Shown: positions 1 through 8,357 of the stretch, piece after piece
Position numbering within the stretch: position 1 is the stretch's first letter
Layout of the letters: each line of letters starts with the position of its first letter
Assembly: GCF_009807035.1 (NCBI RefSeq)
Contig: NZ_WUBI01000004.1
Span: 434,001-498,000, forward strand
DNA length: 64,000 nt
Origin: Paenibacillus dendrobii
GTDB taxonomy: Bacteria > Bacillota > Bacilli > Paenibacillales > Paenibacillaceae
Direction: 5' to 3'
Program-made: the position numbers and the translations under genes
Notes under the pieces: model-generated
Seen by the model: the letters and a program-made list of their open reading frames with translations, nothing else
What the model was told of the DNA's origin: nothing
Database searches by the model: none

Positions 1-1107
1 AGACCTTATCTGTTGTTTGGCAGCATTCCGCTGTCGCTCATGTTTGTGTTATGCTTTTCGACTCCTCACATGGGGGATACGGGCAAACTGGTGTATGCCT
101 ACGTGACTTATATTTTACTCGGCCTCCTGTATTCTTTGGTTAACATTCCGTACTCCGCCATGTCGCCAGTGATTACGCAGGATCAGCGGGACCGAACCAA
201 ATTAATGACCTACCGGATGATCTTTGCCAATACGGCCATGTTGATCGTATCTTATGCGACCAGTCCGCTGGCAAGCTGGTTCGGTGGCGATAATACGGCT
301 AAAGGTTATCAGTATACGGTTGGATTATACGCTATCGTTGCCATTGTGCTTCTGCTCGGTTGTTTTAAAAGCACGCAGGAAAGGATCCCGATCCAGAAAG
401 AGGTCAGCACGAAAGCCGGTTTGAAAACACTGGCCCAAAACAGACCGCTCTTGCTAGCATCCTTTGCGATGATGCTGAGCGGCGGTGCTAACACCATCTT
501 TTTAGCCATACCGGCTTATTACTTTAAATACAATGTAGGAAGAGAAGAACTTGCAGCTTATTACATTCCGGTTGTCCTGCTCGCGGGCATGGTAGGAATG
601 GCATGCGTTCCATTCGTCGAGAAAAGGATCGGGAAGAAAAACACGCTGCAATTAAGTTTCCTAATCACGATTATCGGCAGTATTTGCTTGTATTTTACGA
701 ACTACAGCAATGTTCCTTTGATCTTTGTTTTTTCGTCCGTGATCGGATTGACGCTGACCGTGCCATGGGTTGTCGGCTGGACGATGGCTGCCGACTCCGT
801 CGATTACGGGGAGTGGAAGACGGGGGTCCGGGCCGAGGGCATCAGCTATGCTTCCTTCAGCTTTGCCCAGAAGGTGGCGACGGCATTGGCAGGTTCCCTG
901 TCCGGCATATTACTGACCGTTACCGGATATGTAGCCAACCAGCAGCAAACCTCCACCGCCCTGCATGGCATTGGGTTTTCACTGACGCTTGCACCGGCGA
1001 TTCTGACATTCGGTGCAATGGTATTGATCTTCTTTTATAATTTGTCCGACCGGAAGTATGCGGAAATTATACAGGAACTCGAGAAACGCAAATCGGTTCA
1101 ATCATAA
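1..1107 (+). CDS. GPH-family sugar:cation symporter (MFS), 5' end cut by window
   Basis: The reading frame is open from base 1 (residues RPYLLFGS...) and ends at a TAA at 1105-1107, so the N-terminal part, roughly 90 residues for this family, lies upstream. The visible 368 residues are a run of hydrophobic segments. The stretch DSVDYGEWKTG followed by R-x-EG and a serine/phenylalanine-rich helix is a hallmark of the glycoside-pentoside-hexuronide symporters (MelB/YicJ group), which import sugars or glycosides with Na+ or H+ across the cytoplasmic membrane. The substrate cannot be read from the sequence. A strong terminator follows at once. The next gene is a MerR regulator with its own promoter, so the two are probably separate units. 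Confidence 0.85.
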   Translation, partial: RPYLLFGSIPLSLMFVLCFSTPHMGDTGKLVYAYVTYILLGLLYSLVNIPYSAMSPVITQDQRDRTKLMTYRMIFANTAMLIVSYATSPLASWFGGDNTAKGYQYTVGLYAIVAIVLLLGCFKSTQERIPIQKEVSTKAGLKTLAQNRPLLLASFAMMLSGGANTIFLAIPAYYFKYNVGREELAAYYIPVVLLAGMVGMACVPFVEKRIGKKNTLQLSFLITIIGSICLYFTNYSNVPLIFVFSSVIGLTLTVPWVVGWTMAADSVDYGEWKTGVRAEGISYASFSFAQKVATALAGSLSGILLTVTGYVANQQQTSTALHGIGFSLTLAPAILTFGAMVLIFFYNLSDRKYAEIIQELEKRKSVQS

Positions 1108-1142
1108 GCAACAAGGATGGCCATGATGGCCATCCTTGTTTG
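1108..1142 (+). terminator. Terminator of the GPH symporter gene
   Basis: Directly after the stop codon, AACAAGGATGGCCAT is followed by its near-perfect complement ATGGCCATCCTTGTT, then a short T-containing stretch. The hairpin is strong although the U-tail is modest. Confidence 0.7.
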
Positions 1143-1205
1143 CTTTGCCAGATGGTTGCAATGTCTGTCCCGGCTATCGGATTGGCGTTCCTCAGTAGGG
1201 AAAGT

Positions 1206-1220
1206 TATACTTAAAGTATA
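1206..1220. promoter_or_regulatory. Perfect palindrome, likely MerR-family operator
   Basis: TATACTTAAAGTATA is a perfect 7-1-7 inverted repeat centred on base 1213, 25 bases upstream of the MerR start. MerR-type regulators bind such dyads inside the long spacer of their own promoter, so autoregulation is the natural reading. It is inferred, not shown. Confidence 0.55.
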
Positions 1221-1245
1221 CCTTTACTATAGGGGGAGAAAGGCA

Positions 1246-1662
1246 ATGGAATGGCTTAAAATTGACGATGTTGCCAAGGAGACGGGTTTGACGAAGCGGT
1301 CGATCCGGTATTACGAGGAAATTGGTCTGATGAAATCGCCTGAGCGTTCCGATGGGGGCATCCGATTATATACCGAAGAAGACGTTCAGCAGTTGAAAAA
1401 TATCGTGCTTGCCAAGAAGGTGCTGGGTTTCTCCCTGCAGGAGATTCAGGAGTTTCTGCAAATTCATGATCAGGTCATCCAGCACCGCAGCAATGCCTCC
1501 TCATCTTCCGATGATGCTCTTCGCCAAGCGGAGCTGGAGCATATGGCCGAAGCGGTGAACAAGCAGCTGGAGCTGGTCGATTATAAAATTACGGAAATGG
1601 CAAAGGTCAGAGAAGAACTGGCTGGCCTGAGCGGACGGATCACCAAAGCGATGAACAAATAG
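1246..1662 (+). CDS. MerR-family transcriptional regulator
   Basis: A 138-residue DNA-binding protein. The winged helix-turn-helix is at residues 4-40 (IDDVAKETGLTKRSIRYYEE, then a wing with GGIRLY), followed by the MerR helix L-x-x-I-V-x-AKKVLGFSLQEI and a C-terminal coiled coil for dimerisation. The frame is open back to 1117, but I start at ATG 1246, preceded by AGGGGGAGAAAGG; the upstream codons overlap the terminator of the previous gene and the operator palindrome. The end of the protein has no cysteine-rich metal site, so a drug or metabolite sensor is more likely than a metal sensor. The ligand is unknown. Confidence 0.85.
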   Translation: MEWLKIDDVAKETGLTKRSIRYYEEIGLMKSPERSDGGIRLYTEEDVQQLKNIVLAKKVLGFSLQEIQEFLQIHDQVIQHRSNASSSSDDALRQAELEHMAEAVNKQLELVDYKITEMAKVREELAGLSGRITKAMNK

Positions 1663-1663
1663 C

Positions 1664-1702
1664 AAAAGGACAGCCCCGGATCAGCGGGTTGTCCTTTTTT
1701 TC
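1664..1702 (+). terminator. Terminator of the MerR gene
   Basis: Stem AAAAGGACAGCCC pairs with GGGTTGTCCTTTT and runs into seven T residues. On the other strand it also faces the end of the diguanylate cyclase gene, so it may act in both directions. Confidence 0.8.
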
Positions 1703-1727
1703 ATGAGCTGTTTTATTTTTGAGTATC

Positions 1728-2870
1728 TCATCGTTCGATAAGTTGAGCCGAGGGATGGAGCGGTTCCAGCCGTCCGGCTGCACACACCTTATTGCGTCCG
1801 TTGTTTTTGGCCTGATACAGCGCTTTATCCGCCTGCTCGACAAGCACATGATCTGTCTGCTGCATGCCTTCCGTGTCTGCGGGATACGTGGCTGCCCCGA
1901 TGGAGACGGTAATCCGCAGTTTTTTCTGATTGATCGTTGGCAGTTTGAAAACGTTGGCTTGTACCGCCTTTCGAATCTTTTCTCCCAGTACAAAAGCGGC
2001 TGGAGCCGAGCAATTCGGCAGAAGAACGGTGAATTCCTCCCCGCCGTTGCGGGAAACGATATCCAAAGGACGTGCCTGATCCAGCAATATTTTCCCAAGA
2101 TCCCGCAGCACTTCATCGCCGGCAGCATGGCCGTAAGTATCATTGACAAGCTTGAAATGATCGATGTCAATGACCAGCAGGGACAGACTCTCCCCGCTTA
2201 GCTTCGCTCCCGCCATTTCATTTTGAAGAGACCATTCAAACTGGCGCAAATTGTTCAGCTGGGTCAGATGATCGGTTGAGGCCCTGATTTGCAACTGGGC
2301 GAACAATACATTCGAGGAATCGATATGTTCGGTGATGACGTATAAAAATAAACAGGCAATCACTGAAATGATTAACTGCGTTGGATAATACCGCATCACT
2401 GTTGTCATATTATTGAGATTCAGGCTGAGCGTAACGAATATAACGGCCATGCTTGCCAGATTCATCACATTCATTTTGAACAAACGGGACCAGGGAAATG
2501 TAGAGAGCCACGCGCATAAAAAACCGACCGTCAGCAAGCCGATGCATGCAATGAACGCAGCAATGGACCAGCCGTATAGGGCAATCCTTGCGATACTCAG
2601 CACAATGCCGCATAAGAGCGCGGGCAGCCATCCCATATATACCCCGACAACCACAACGGTCAGATGGCGCATGTCGGCAATGACGTGAGGACCAACCGGG
2701 AAACTGTAGTTCATCAGAATGATGCCGTACAGGCCAAACAGCAGCCCGGAGCTGATCTTGACGGGCATGGACAGGGAACGGGATCCAATCACATATTTCT
2801 TGGACAGGACTCCGGAAAAGAATAGGAATGTCACAAAGATACAAACGTTCACGAAGAGACTGCTCAGCAT
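1728..2870 (-). CDS. Membrane diguanylate cyclase (5TM-LYT sensor + GGDEF)
   Basis: About 380 residues. An N-terminal block of five to six membrane helices (residues 1-180) resembles the 5TM receptor/LytS-YhcK module, joined to a GGDEF domain. The active-site motif GGEEF is at residues 276-280, and an inhibitory RxxD (RPLD, 267-270) lies five residues upstream, so the enzyme should make cyclic-di-GMP from GTP and be product-inhibited. The metal-binding DIDHFK is also intact. The frame extends to a TTG at 2897, but ATG 2870 has AGAGGA directly upstream and a GGAGG further back, so I prefer it. It lies next to, and divergent from, a chemoreceptor gene, which fits a role in the switch between motile and sessile life. 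Confidence 0.85.
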   Translation of the reverse strand: MLSSLFVNVCIFVTFLFFSGVLSKKYVIGSRSLSMPVKISSGLLFGLYGIILMNYSFPVGPHVIADMRHLTVVVVGVYMGWLPALLCGIVLSIARIALYGWSIAAFIACIGLLTVGFLCAWLSTFPWSRLFKMNVMNLASMAVIFVTLSLNLNNMTTVMRYYPTQLIISVIACLFLYVITEHIDSSNVLFAQLQIRASTDHLTQLNNLRQFEWSLQNEMAGAKLSGESLSLLVIDIDHFKLVNDTYGHAAGDEVLRDLGKILLDQARPLDIVSRNGGEEFTVLLPNCSAPAAFVLGEKIRKAVQANVFKLPTINQKKLRITVSIGAATYPADTEGMQQTDHVLVEQADKALYQAKNNGRNKVCAAGRLEPLHPSAQLIER

Positions 2871-3183
2871 GTCCTCTAATAACCCTCCACTACCCAATTT
2901 CTTGCATCTTGCTTCCTATATTAGCGGATTTGATAGAAATATGTCAGCTTTTATGGAAACTTTTCATAGAATTTCGAAGAAAGAAAGCAGATTTTCAAGG
3001 AATAGTCCTCTATGCCTATGAAACGGATGATGATAGAATATTTTAAGGGAAATGGATATTAGTTGAAAAAATATTGTGCAATATTCCGATAATATATGAA
3101 TAAGTGCCTAAATAACTATGTCCATGGTACGATTTTTGGGGTAATTTCCCCTAGATTATTAATGCTGAAAGGAAAATGCCATT
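2871..3183. other. Divergent intergenic region with a sigma-D promoter
   Basis: This AT-rich gap separates the diguanylate cyclase from the chemoreceptor. Apart from the sigma-D-like promoter at 3066-3092 and a short GGGG/CCCC dyad near 3138-3151, I see no gene and no riboswitch; in particular it lacks a recognisable cyclic-di-GMP aptamer. Confidence 0.5.
3066..3092 (+). promoter_or_regulatory. Candidate sigma-D (motility) promoter
   Basis: AAAA at 3066-3069, a 15-base spacer, then TCCGATAA at 3085-3092. The known sigma-D consensus is TAAA-N15-GCCGATAT, so 9 of 12 positions agree with exact spacing. Transcription would start near 3100, leaving a leader of about 85 bases before the chemoreceptor. 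Confidence 0.5.
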
Positions 3184-5154
3184 GTGAAACGATTGTCTTT
3201 TACTATCAAAAGAAAGTTGTTAATTACGTATCTTATCGTTTTACTCGTCCCGAGCTTTATGATTGGCATTCTGTCCTATGAATCCGCCAAAAACGCGAAC
3301 GCCAAGGATATGATGAACAGCGCGCTCGAGAGCACGAAATCAGCCGATAATATTGTTACCCAAAATGTGCAGGCTAAGATTGATGACCTTACATATTTGC
3401 TGCAGCAGCCTTACGTGAATCGTGCCATCGCGGATCCCATGGGGAAAAGTGGGGAGTTGAAACTGCAGTTCAGACAGTACATGACGATGCATAAAGACGT
3501 AAAAGACATTATTTTGGGAATTGACGGCGGATCTTTTATTCGCGCTTCCGAGGATCCGTTGCCGCAGCAGTATGACGTCACCAAGCAGGATTGGTACATC
3601 CGCGCGTTGAAGCAGGGCAAAACTGCGACCATTTCCCCAGTATTCAAAGCGGCTAACGGCAAAATGGCGGTTTCCATTTCTCAGGCAGCGTCTTCCGGTA
3701 ATGGAGTGCTCTCCATTGAGCTGAACCTGGACAATATCCGGACGCTGACGAACTTGAAGCTAGGCATAGAGGGGTATATCTTTATTACCGACCAAGCCAA
3801 AAACTATGTGGTTCATCCAAAATATACCGGACAGTTGGCAGTAGGAGATTTCCTTAAGCCGATGTACGCCGGCGCAGAGGGACAATTCTCATACACATTT
3901 GAAAATGAGAAGAAGCGAATGGCCTTTACGACCAACAAGCTGACGGGCTGGAAAATCGCCGGCTCGATGTATGAAGATGAGATAGAGGCATCAGCAACGG
4001 GTATCCGGAATTCGGTCATCATCGTTATGGCCGTTTCCATTCTGGCGGCACTGGTGATTATATTCCTGAATATCCGTTCGATTATCCGCCCGATCACCAA
4101 GCTGACACAGGCGACGGAACGGATCAGTCAAGGCGATTTGACGGAAAATATCGATACCTCAAGCAAGGATGAAATCGGTAACTTGAGCCGCCACTTTCAG
4201 GCAATGGTGGACAGCCTCCGATTGATGATCGTGAATGTACAGGATATCACGGGACAGGTCAGCATGTCGGCAAAAGGCCTTTCGACGGGAGCGGATCAAA
4301 CGACCCGGGCGATTGAAAATGTGACCGAAGCCATTCAAGAAGTGGCGGTGGGAAGTGACCAGCAGCTTCGCAGCGTAGAGAAAAGCATGGAGAGTATGGA
4401 TGTCATGTCGATGCAGTCCGAGCGAATCCGCAGTCACATGGATGATGCATCCGCGAAAATGTCCCGTACCTCTGCTTCGGCAGAGGAAGGACATGCGGCT
4501 GTCGAGGATGTTACGGGCAAAATCCAAGGAATACATACGACGGTCAGTGATCTGGACGGCATCGTATCCCATATGAACGAACGTACCAGCCGGATTGGCG
4601 AAATCGTTACGCTGATTGGCGATATATCCAAGCAGACGCATTTGCTGGCCCTGAATGCATCCATTGAAGCAGCTCGTGCCGGAGAGCATGGCAGAGGCTT
4701 CGCCGTTGTGGCCGTAGAGGTGCGTAAGCTGGCTGAGCAATCCGGCCATTCGGCACAACGCATCGAAGAATTGGTGTTAGGCCTGCGTACGGAAATGCAG
4801 CGAGTATTGGCAGCCATGGATGATGCCAAGGGCCGAGTGTCCGAAGGGATACAAGCCGCGGACGTCACCGGCAAATCGTTTACACGTATCCGGAAGGCTG
4901 TGCAGGGTGCGGCAGATGGCATTCATTCCGCAGCGGAGGCCTCCAAGGAGCTGGCACGCAACGGAGAAAACGCAGTAGAATCCATTCGGCATATCCAGGG
5001 CATTTCCGAGATCGCTGCGGATAATACGCAGTCTGTCTCCGCTTCCGCACAGGAGCAGCTCGCATCTATTGAAGAGATCGCCTCTTCGGCGGAGCATCTG
5101 AGCCGTCTTGCCGAGCAGCTGCAGGAGCTAGTGTCCAAGTTTAGAATTGCATAA
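3184..5154 (+). CDS. Methyl-accepting chemotaxis protein (dCache)
   Basis: A 656-residue transmembrane chemoreceptor: TM1 at 12-30; an extracellular double-Cache ligand domain at about 35-265 with a DWYIRAL motif typical of small-molecule-binding Cache domains; TM2 at 277-297; HAMP at 298-350; then a long cytoplasmic four-helix bundle whose hairpin tip carries the conserved DISKQTHLLALNASIEAARAGE for CheA/CheW contact. Translation starts at GTG 3184 after GAAAGGAAA. It would sense an extracellular solute and control the CheA kinase. No che genes are nearby, so it is an orphan receptor expressed with the flagellar regulon. Confidence 0.92.
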   Translation: MKRLSFTIKRKLLITYLIVLLVPSFMIGILSYESAKNANAKDMMNSALESTKSADNIVTQNVQAKIDDLTYLLQQPYVNRAIADPMGKSGELKLQFRQYMTMHKDVKDIILGIDGGSFIRASEDPLPQQYDVTKQDWYIRALKQGKTATISPVFKAANGKMAVSISQAASSGNGVLSIELNLDNIRTLTNLKLGIEGYIFITDQAKNYVVHPKYTGQLAVGDFLKPMYAGAEGQFSYTFENEKKRMAFTTNKLTGWKIAGSMYEDEIEASATGIRNSVIIVMAVSILAALVIIFLNIRSIIRPITKLTQATERISQGDLTENIDTSSKDEIGNLSRHFQAMVDSLRLMIVNVQDITGQVSMSAKGLSTGADQTTRAIENVTEAIQEVAVGSDQQLRSVEKSMESMDVMSMQSERIRSHMDDASAKMSRTSASAEEGHAAVEDVTGKIQGIHTTVSDLDGIVSHMNERTSRIGEIVTLIGDISKQTHLLALNASIEAARAGEHGRGFAVVAVEVRKLAEQSGHSAQRIEELVLGLRTEMQRVLAAMDDAKGRVSEGIQAADVTGKSFTRIRKAVQGAADGIHSAAEASKELARNGENAVESIRHIQGISEIAADNTQSVSASAQEQLASIEEIASSAEHLSRLAEQLQELVSKFRIA

Positions 5155-5174
5155 TTACCGAGGTAATAAAATTA

Positions 5175-5211
5175 AAACAGCAGCGCTTCTTCGGCGCTGC
5201 TGTTTCTTTGT
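5175..5211 (+). terminator. Terminator of the chemoreceptor gene
   Basis: AAACAGCAGCGC and GGCGCTGCTGTTT form a near-perfect stem of about 12 pairs with a short TTCTTC-like loop. It is followed by a weak U-tail (CTTTG). Confidence 0.8.
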
Positions 5212-5312
5212 ATCCGGATTTATCCTTTGCCTCCACATAATTTATCCAATTTTGGCACAAGCTATGGCGTAAACATTCCAGGTCTTGGACGGCATATGAG
5301 GTGATAGTGGAA

Positions 5313-6917
5313 ATGGGTAGACGAAATTCAACAGGTAACTCGGCAGGGGCATTGTCATCCGGCACACCGCTCGGACTTCCTTCTCCTCCTTGGGAGAAAC
5401 TGCCCGTACAGAAAAGCTTGGACCAGAACATTCAGACACTGAAGACGATATTTAAAGACTGTTCGGATATGATCTATCGCACCATTGACATCGCTCCGGA
5501 CATTAAGGCCTTTGTCGTTTATGTGGAAGGTATCGTGTTCTCGGCGGAACTCGAGGCGCATATGCTGGAGCCCATGGTGGAGGCATATGTCCGGATGAAG
5601 AGCGCCGTTCCGGCTGAGCGGATTGAAGCATCCCAGTTGGAGCCGCTTGAGAATACGAGGGTTTCCCTTTCTCAAGTCATGACAGCCGATCAATGGATCG
5701 ATATCGTGGAAGGGATCTTGAATTCCAGCGTGGCCGTTTTCGTGGATGGGCTGAGTGAAGTCCATCTCTTCAATATCAAGGGAGGAATCCGCCGGCCCGT
5801 GCAGGAGCCGGAGACCGAATCGGTCATCCGTGGTCCCCGTGAGGGCTTTACGGAAATGCTCCGTATCAACACGGCGCTGGTACGCTTTAAGATCAAAACG
5901 CCGAACCTGAAGATGTACAGCATGGTGCTCGGAACGAATACCAAGACCGATATTGTCGTTTCTTATATTGAAGGGCTGGCTGATCCCAAGGTAGTAGAAG
6001 ATGTGAAGAAACGGCTGAAGGATATCAAGATCGACGGCGTTTTGGAGTCGGGTTATCTTGAAGAGCTCATTGAGGACCATCCCTATTCGCCGTTTCCGCA
6101 AATGATGTATACAGAACGCCCCGACAGCATAGCGGCGCAGCTGCTTGAAGGAAGATGCGCCATCTTCGTGGACGGTACCCCGTTTGTCTTAACCGTGCCG
6201 GTAACCTTTTTTCAGTTGATGCAGGCAACGGAAGATTATTACGAGCGGTTTTTTATTACGAACTTCATTCGGTGGATTCGGTATATTTTCTTGTTTATCG
6301 CTTTGTTTCTACCCGCGCTTTATATCGCGGTGACGACTTACCATCAGGATATGCTCCCCACGACGCTTATCCTGAGCATCGCGGCGGCTAGGGAAGCCAT
6401 TCCTTTCCCTGCGCTCGTGGAAGCCATGATGATGGAAATTTCATTCGAAGCGCTGCGCGAGGCAGGGATTCGGCTCCCCAAGACCGTGGGGCAGGCAGTC
6501 AGCATTCTGGGCGCCCTCGTGATCGGGCAGGCCGCCGTACAGGCGGGCATTGTGTCGGCACCTATGGTCATCATCGTGTCGATGACAGGAATTGCTTCCT
6601 TTACCATTCCTCACTTTAACTTGGCCATTACCATCCGGCTGCTTCGTTTCCCGCTGATGCTGCTAGCAGGGGTACTTGGGCTCTTCGGCATTATTCTGGG
6701 GGTCACCTGGATTCTGGTCCATGTGACGCAGTTGACCTCGCTTGGTGTTCCTTACATGTCCGGCGTCAGTCCTTTCCACGGTTCGGACCACAAGGATATT
6801 TTTGTGCGGGCTCCTTGGTGGAAAATGAAAAGACGGCCATCCTGGTTGTCGAAGGAGAATCAAGAACGGGAAAAGCCGGAAATCAACGGCACGCCCAACT
6901 CAAACAAGGTATGGTGA
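5313..6917 (+). CDS. Spore germinant receptor A subunit (GerA/GerKA family)
   Basis: About 534 residues, the usual size of GerA-family A subunits. A soluble N-terminal half (to about 300) is followed by membrane helices beginning at RWIRYIFLFIALFLPALYIA and a hydrophilic C-tail. The motif block PTTLILSIAAAREAIPFPAL is characteristic of the family. The protein sits in the spore inner membrane and with the B and C subunits senses germinants. The frame begins at GTG 5301, but GAGGTGAT at 5298-5305 is ideally spaced for ATG 5313, and the GTGs overlap that site. It is the first gene of a four-gene operon. I could not find a convincing sigma-G promoter upstream. Confidence 0.92.
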   Translation: MGRRNSTGNSAGALSSGTPLGLPSPPWEKLPVQKSLDQNIQTLKTIFKDCSDMIYRTIDIAPDIKAFVVYVEGIVFSAELEAHMLEPMVEAYVRMKSAVPAERIEASQLEPLENTRVSLSQVMTADQWIDIVEGILNSSVAVFVDGLSEVHLFNIKGGIRRPVQEPETESVIRGPREGFTEMLRINTALVRFKIKTPNLKMYSMVLGTNTKTDIVVSYIEGLADPKVVEDVKKRLKDIKIDGVLESGYLEELIEDHPYSPFPQMMYTERPDSIAAQLLEGRCAIFVDGTPFVLTVPVTFFQLMQATEDYYERFFITNFIRWIRYIFLFIALFLPALYIAVTTYHQDMLPTTLILSIAAAREAIPFPALVEAMMMEISFEALREAGIRLPKTVGQAVSILGALVIGQAAVQAGIVSAPMVIIVSMTGIASFTIPHFNLAITIRLLRFPLMLLAGVLGLFGIILGVTWILVHVTQLTSLGVPYMSGVSPFHGSDHKDIFVRAPWWKMKRRPSWLSKENQEREKPEINGTPNSNKVW

Positions 6918-6923
6918 TGTCTT

Positions 6924-8117
6924 ATGAAAAGATCCCTTTTCACAGGCGTTCTGCTGCTGTGTATCCCGCTGGCGTTGTCCGGATGCTGGGACCGCACGGA
7001 AATCAATGACGTGGCCTTTGTGATCGGCTCCGCGGTGGACAAGGAAAAAGGGTTATACCGAAGTACCCTTCAGATCGCCCTTCCGGGCAATTTGGGAGGC
7101 TCGGGGAGCGAGGGTGGAGGCGGCGGAACGGAAGGTAATAAATCATATTATCTGGAATCGAAAACCGGGCTTACCCTTCGGAATTCCAACATGGAGGTGC
7201 AGGCGGGAAACTCCAGAAATCTATCGTTCGCCCATCGCAGAACGCTGCTCCTTGGTGATGACTTCGCTAGAGGCGGCATCGCATCCATGCTGGATCAATT
7301 TGCCCGGATTCCGCAAAACAGGCTATCCTCCCTGGTTGCCGTAACCGAAGGGCCGGCATATAAAATTTTGGATGCCTCTGCGCCCATGGAGCAATTTCCG
7401 AGTGAAATGGTTCGCGAACTGATGAACCAATTCACGAAAAGGCCGGTTACGATTAAGTATCTGGCGAACGATTTGCTGTCGGAAGGCATCGATGTTTCCT
7501 TACCCTATATTTCACTGCAAGAGGCGGTTCCCGAAGGGGAAGGTCAGCCCAAAAAAAATATTCAGATTACCGGAATGGCCTTGTTCAAGGAAGATAAACT
7601 AGTCGGTGTTTTAAGAGGCCAGGAAGTGAGAATGATTAATTTGGCGATGAATCAAGCCACATCACCGGACGTATTGGTATCCGGCCCGAACGGCAATGGA
7701 TATGTCACCATCAGGTTTACGGAGAATGTGACGTCGTTAAAGCCTGTCATTCATGGCGATGATATTACGATGCATATTAGCATTTTAGCGAAAGGTTCGG
7801 TAATCGAAAATAATTCCGATTACAGCCTGGGCGGCGAGAAGAACATGAGCAAGCTGGAGCAAAGCGCAAGCAAGGAAATCATCCGGCAGATCCATTCGGG
7901 TATGCGTCTGCTCCAGGATAAGTATCATTCGGATGCTTTGGGCTTCGGCCGAGCCATCCTGCAGAAGGATCCGCATGCATGGGCACGTCTCAAAAATCAC
8001 TGGGACGAGGTGTACCCGACCGTTAAAGTGGTCATTGATACCAATCTGCACGTGGAAAACATCGGGGCAGTGAACAAGCCGTTCGGCAGAAAGGACAAGG
8101 AATTGAAAAATGATTAA
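6924..8117 (+). CDS. Spore germinant receptor C subunit, lipoprotein (GerC family)
   Basis: 397 residues. A signal peptide ends in the lipobox LSGC, with Cys21 as the predicted lipidated residue, followed by WDRTEINDVAFV, the usual start of a mature Ger(x)C protein. A glycine-rich insertion of about 15 residues lies near residues 56-70. The protein would be anchored to the outer face of the spore inner membrane as the C subunit of the germinant receptor. It starts 6 bases after the A subunit stop and overlaps the next small gene by 8 bases, so translation is coupled. Confidence 0.93.
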   Translation: MKRSLFTGVLLLCIPLALSGCWDRTEINDVAFVIGSAVDKEKGLYRSTLQIALPGNLGGSGSEGGGGGTEGNKSYYLESKTGLTLRNSNMEVQAGNSRNLSFAHRRTLLLGDDFARGGIASMLDQFARIPQNRLSSLVAVTEGPAYKILDASAPMEQFPSEMVRELMNQFTKRPVTIKYLANDLLSEGIDVSLPYISLQEAVPEGEGQPKKNIQITGMALFKEDKLVGVLRGQEVRMINLAMNQATSPDVLVSGPNGNGYVTIRFTENVTSLKPVIHGDDITMHISILAKGSVIENNSDYSLGGEKNMSKLEQSASKEIIRQIHSGMRLLQDKYHSDALGFGRAILQKDPHAWARLKNHWDEVYPTVKVVIDTNLHVENIGAVNKPFGRKDKELKND

Positions 8118-8325
8118 GCTCCTGCTTATTTACATCGTGTCGGCTTTGATTATTTGGCTTATTGATCATAAGGTGATCCGCAATCTCCCCAAGGTCAACC
8201 GCTGGTTTACCTATATTCTCTTGGTTGGGGGAATGGTGATATTCACGTACAGCCTTCAGGTCAAACATGTGATGTACCCGTCGGTATGGCTTGGTCGTTG
8301 GCTGAGCCCGCTGGTTCCCTATTAA
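8110..8325 (+). CDS. Small germinant-receptor-associated membrane protein (D subunit type)
   Basis: 71 residues with two hydrophobic helices (about 3-18 and 34-52) and a short polar loop. The start codon overlaps the end of the gerC gene. Small two-helix proteins of about this size, encoded in or beside germinant-receptor operons of Bacillus, have been described as D subunits that modulate receptor function; position, size and topology all fit. The sequence alone does not show whether it promotes or restrains germination. The gene is real: it is frame-coupled, inside the operon, with no competing frame. Confidence 0.75.
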   Translation: MIKLLLIYIVSALIIWLIDHKVIRNLPKVNRWFTYILLVGGMVIFTYSLQVKHVMYPSVWLGRWLSPLVPY

Positions 8326-8357
8326 GAGTAAGTGCATCCGTCTAAGGAGGACTTTCC

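Noticed and set aside
1117..1245. N-terminal extension of the MerR protein
   Set aside because: The first codons fall in the terminator of the symporter and the rest in the promoter and operator; ATG 1246 has the ribosome site.
5206..5312. Sigma-G promoter of the ger operon
   Set aside because: CATAATT at about 5240 resembles the -10, but no -35 lies at the needed distance.
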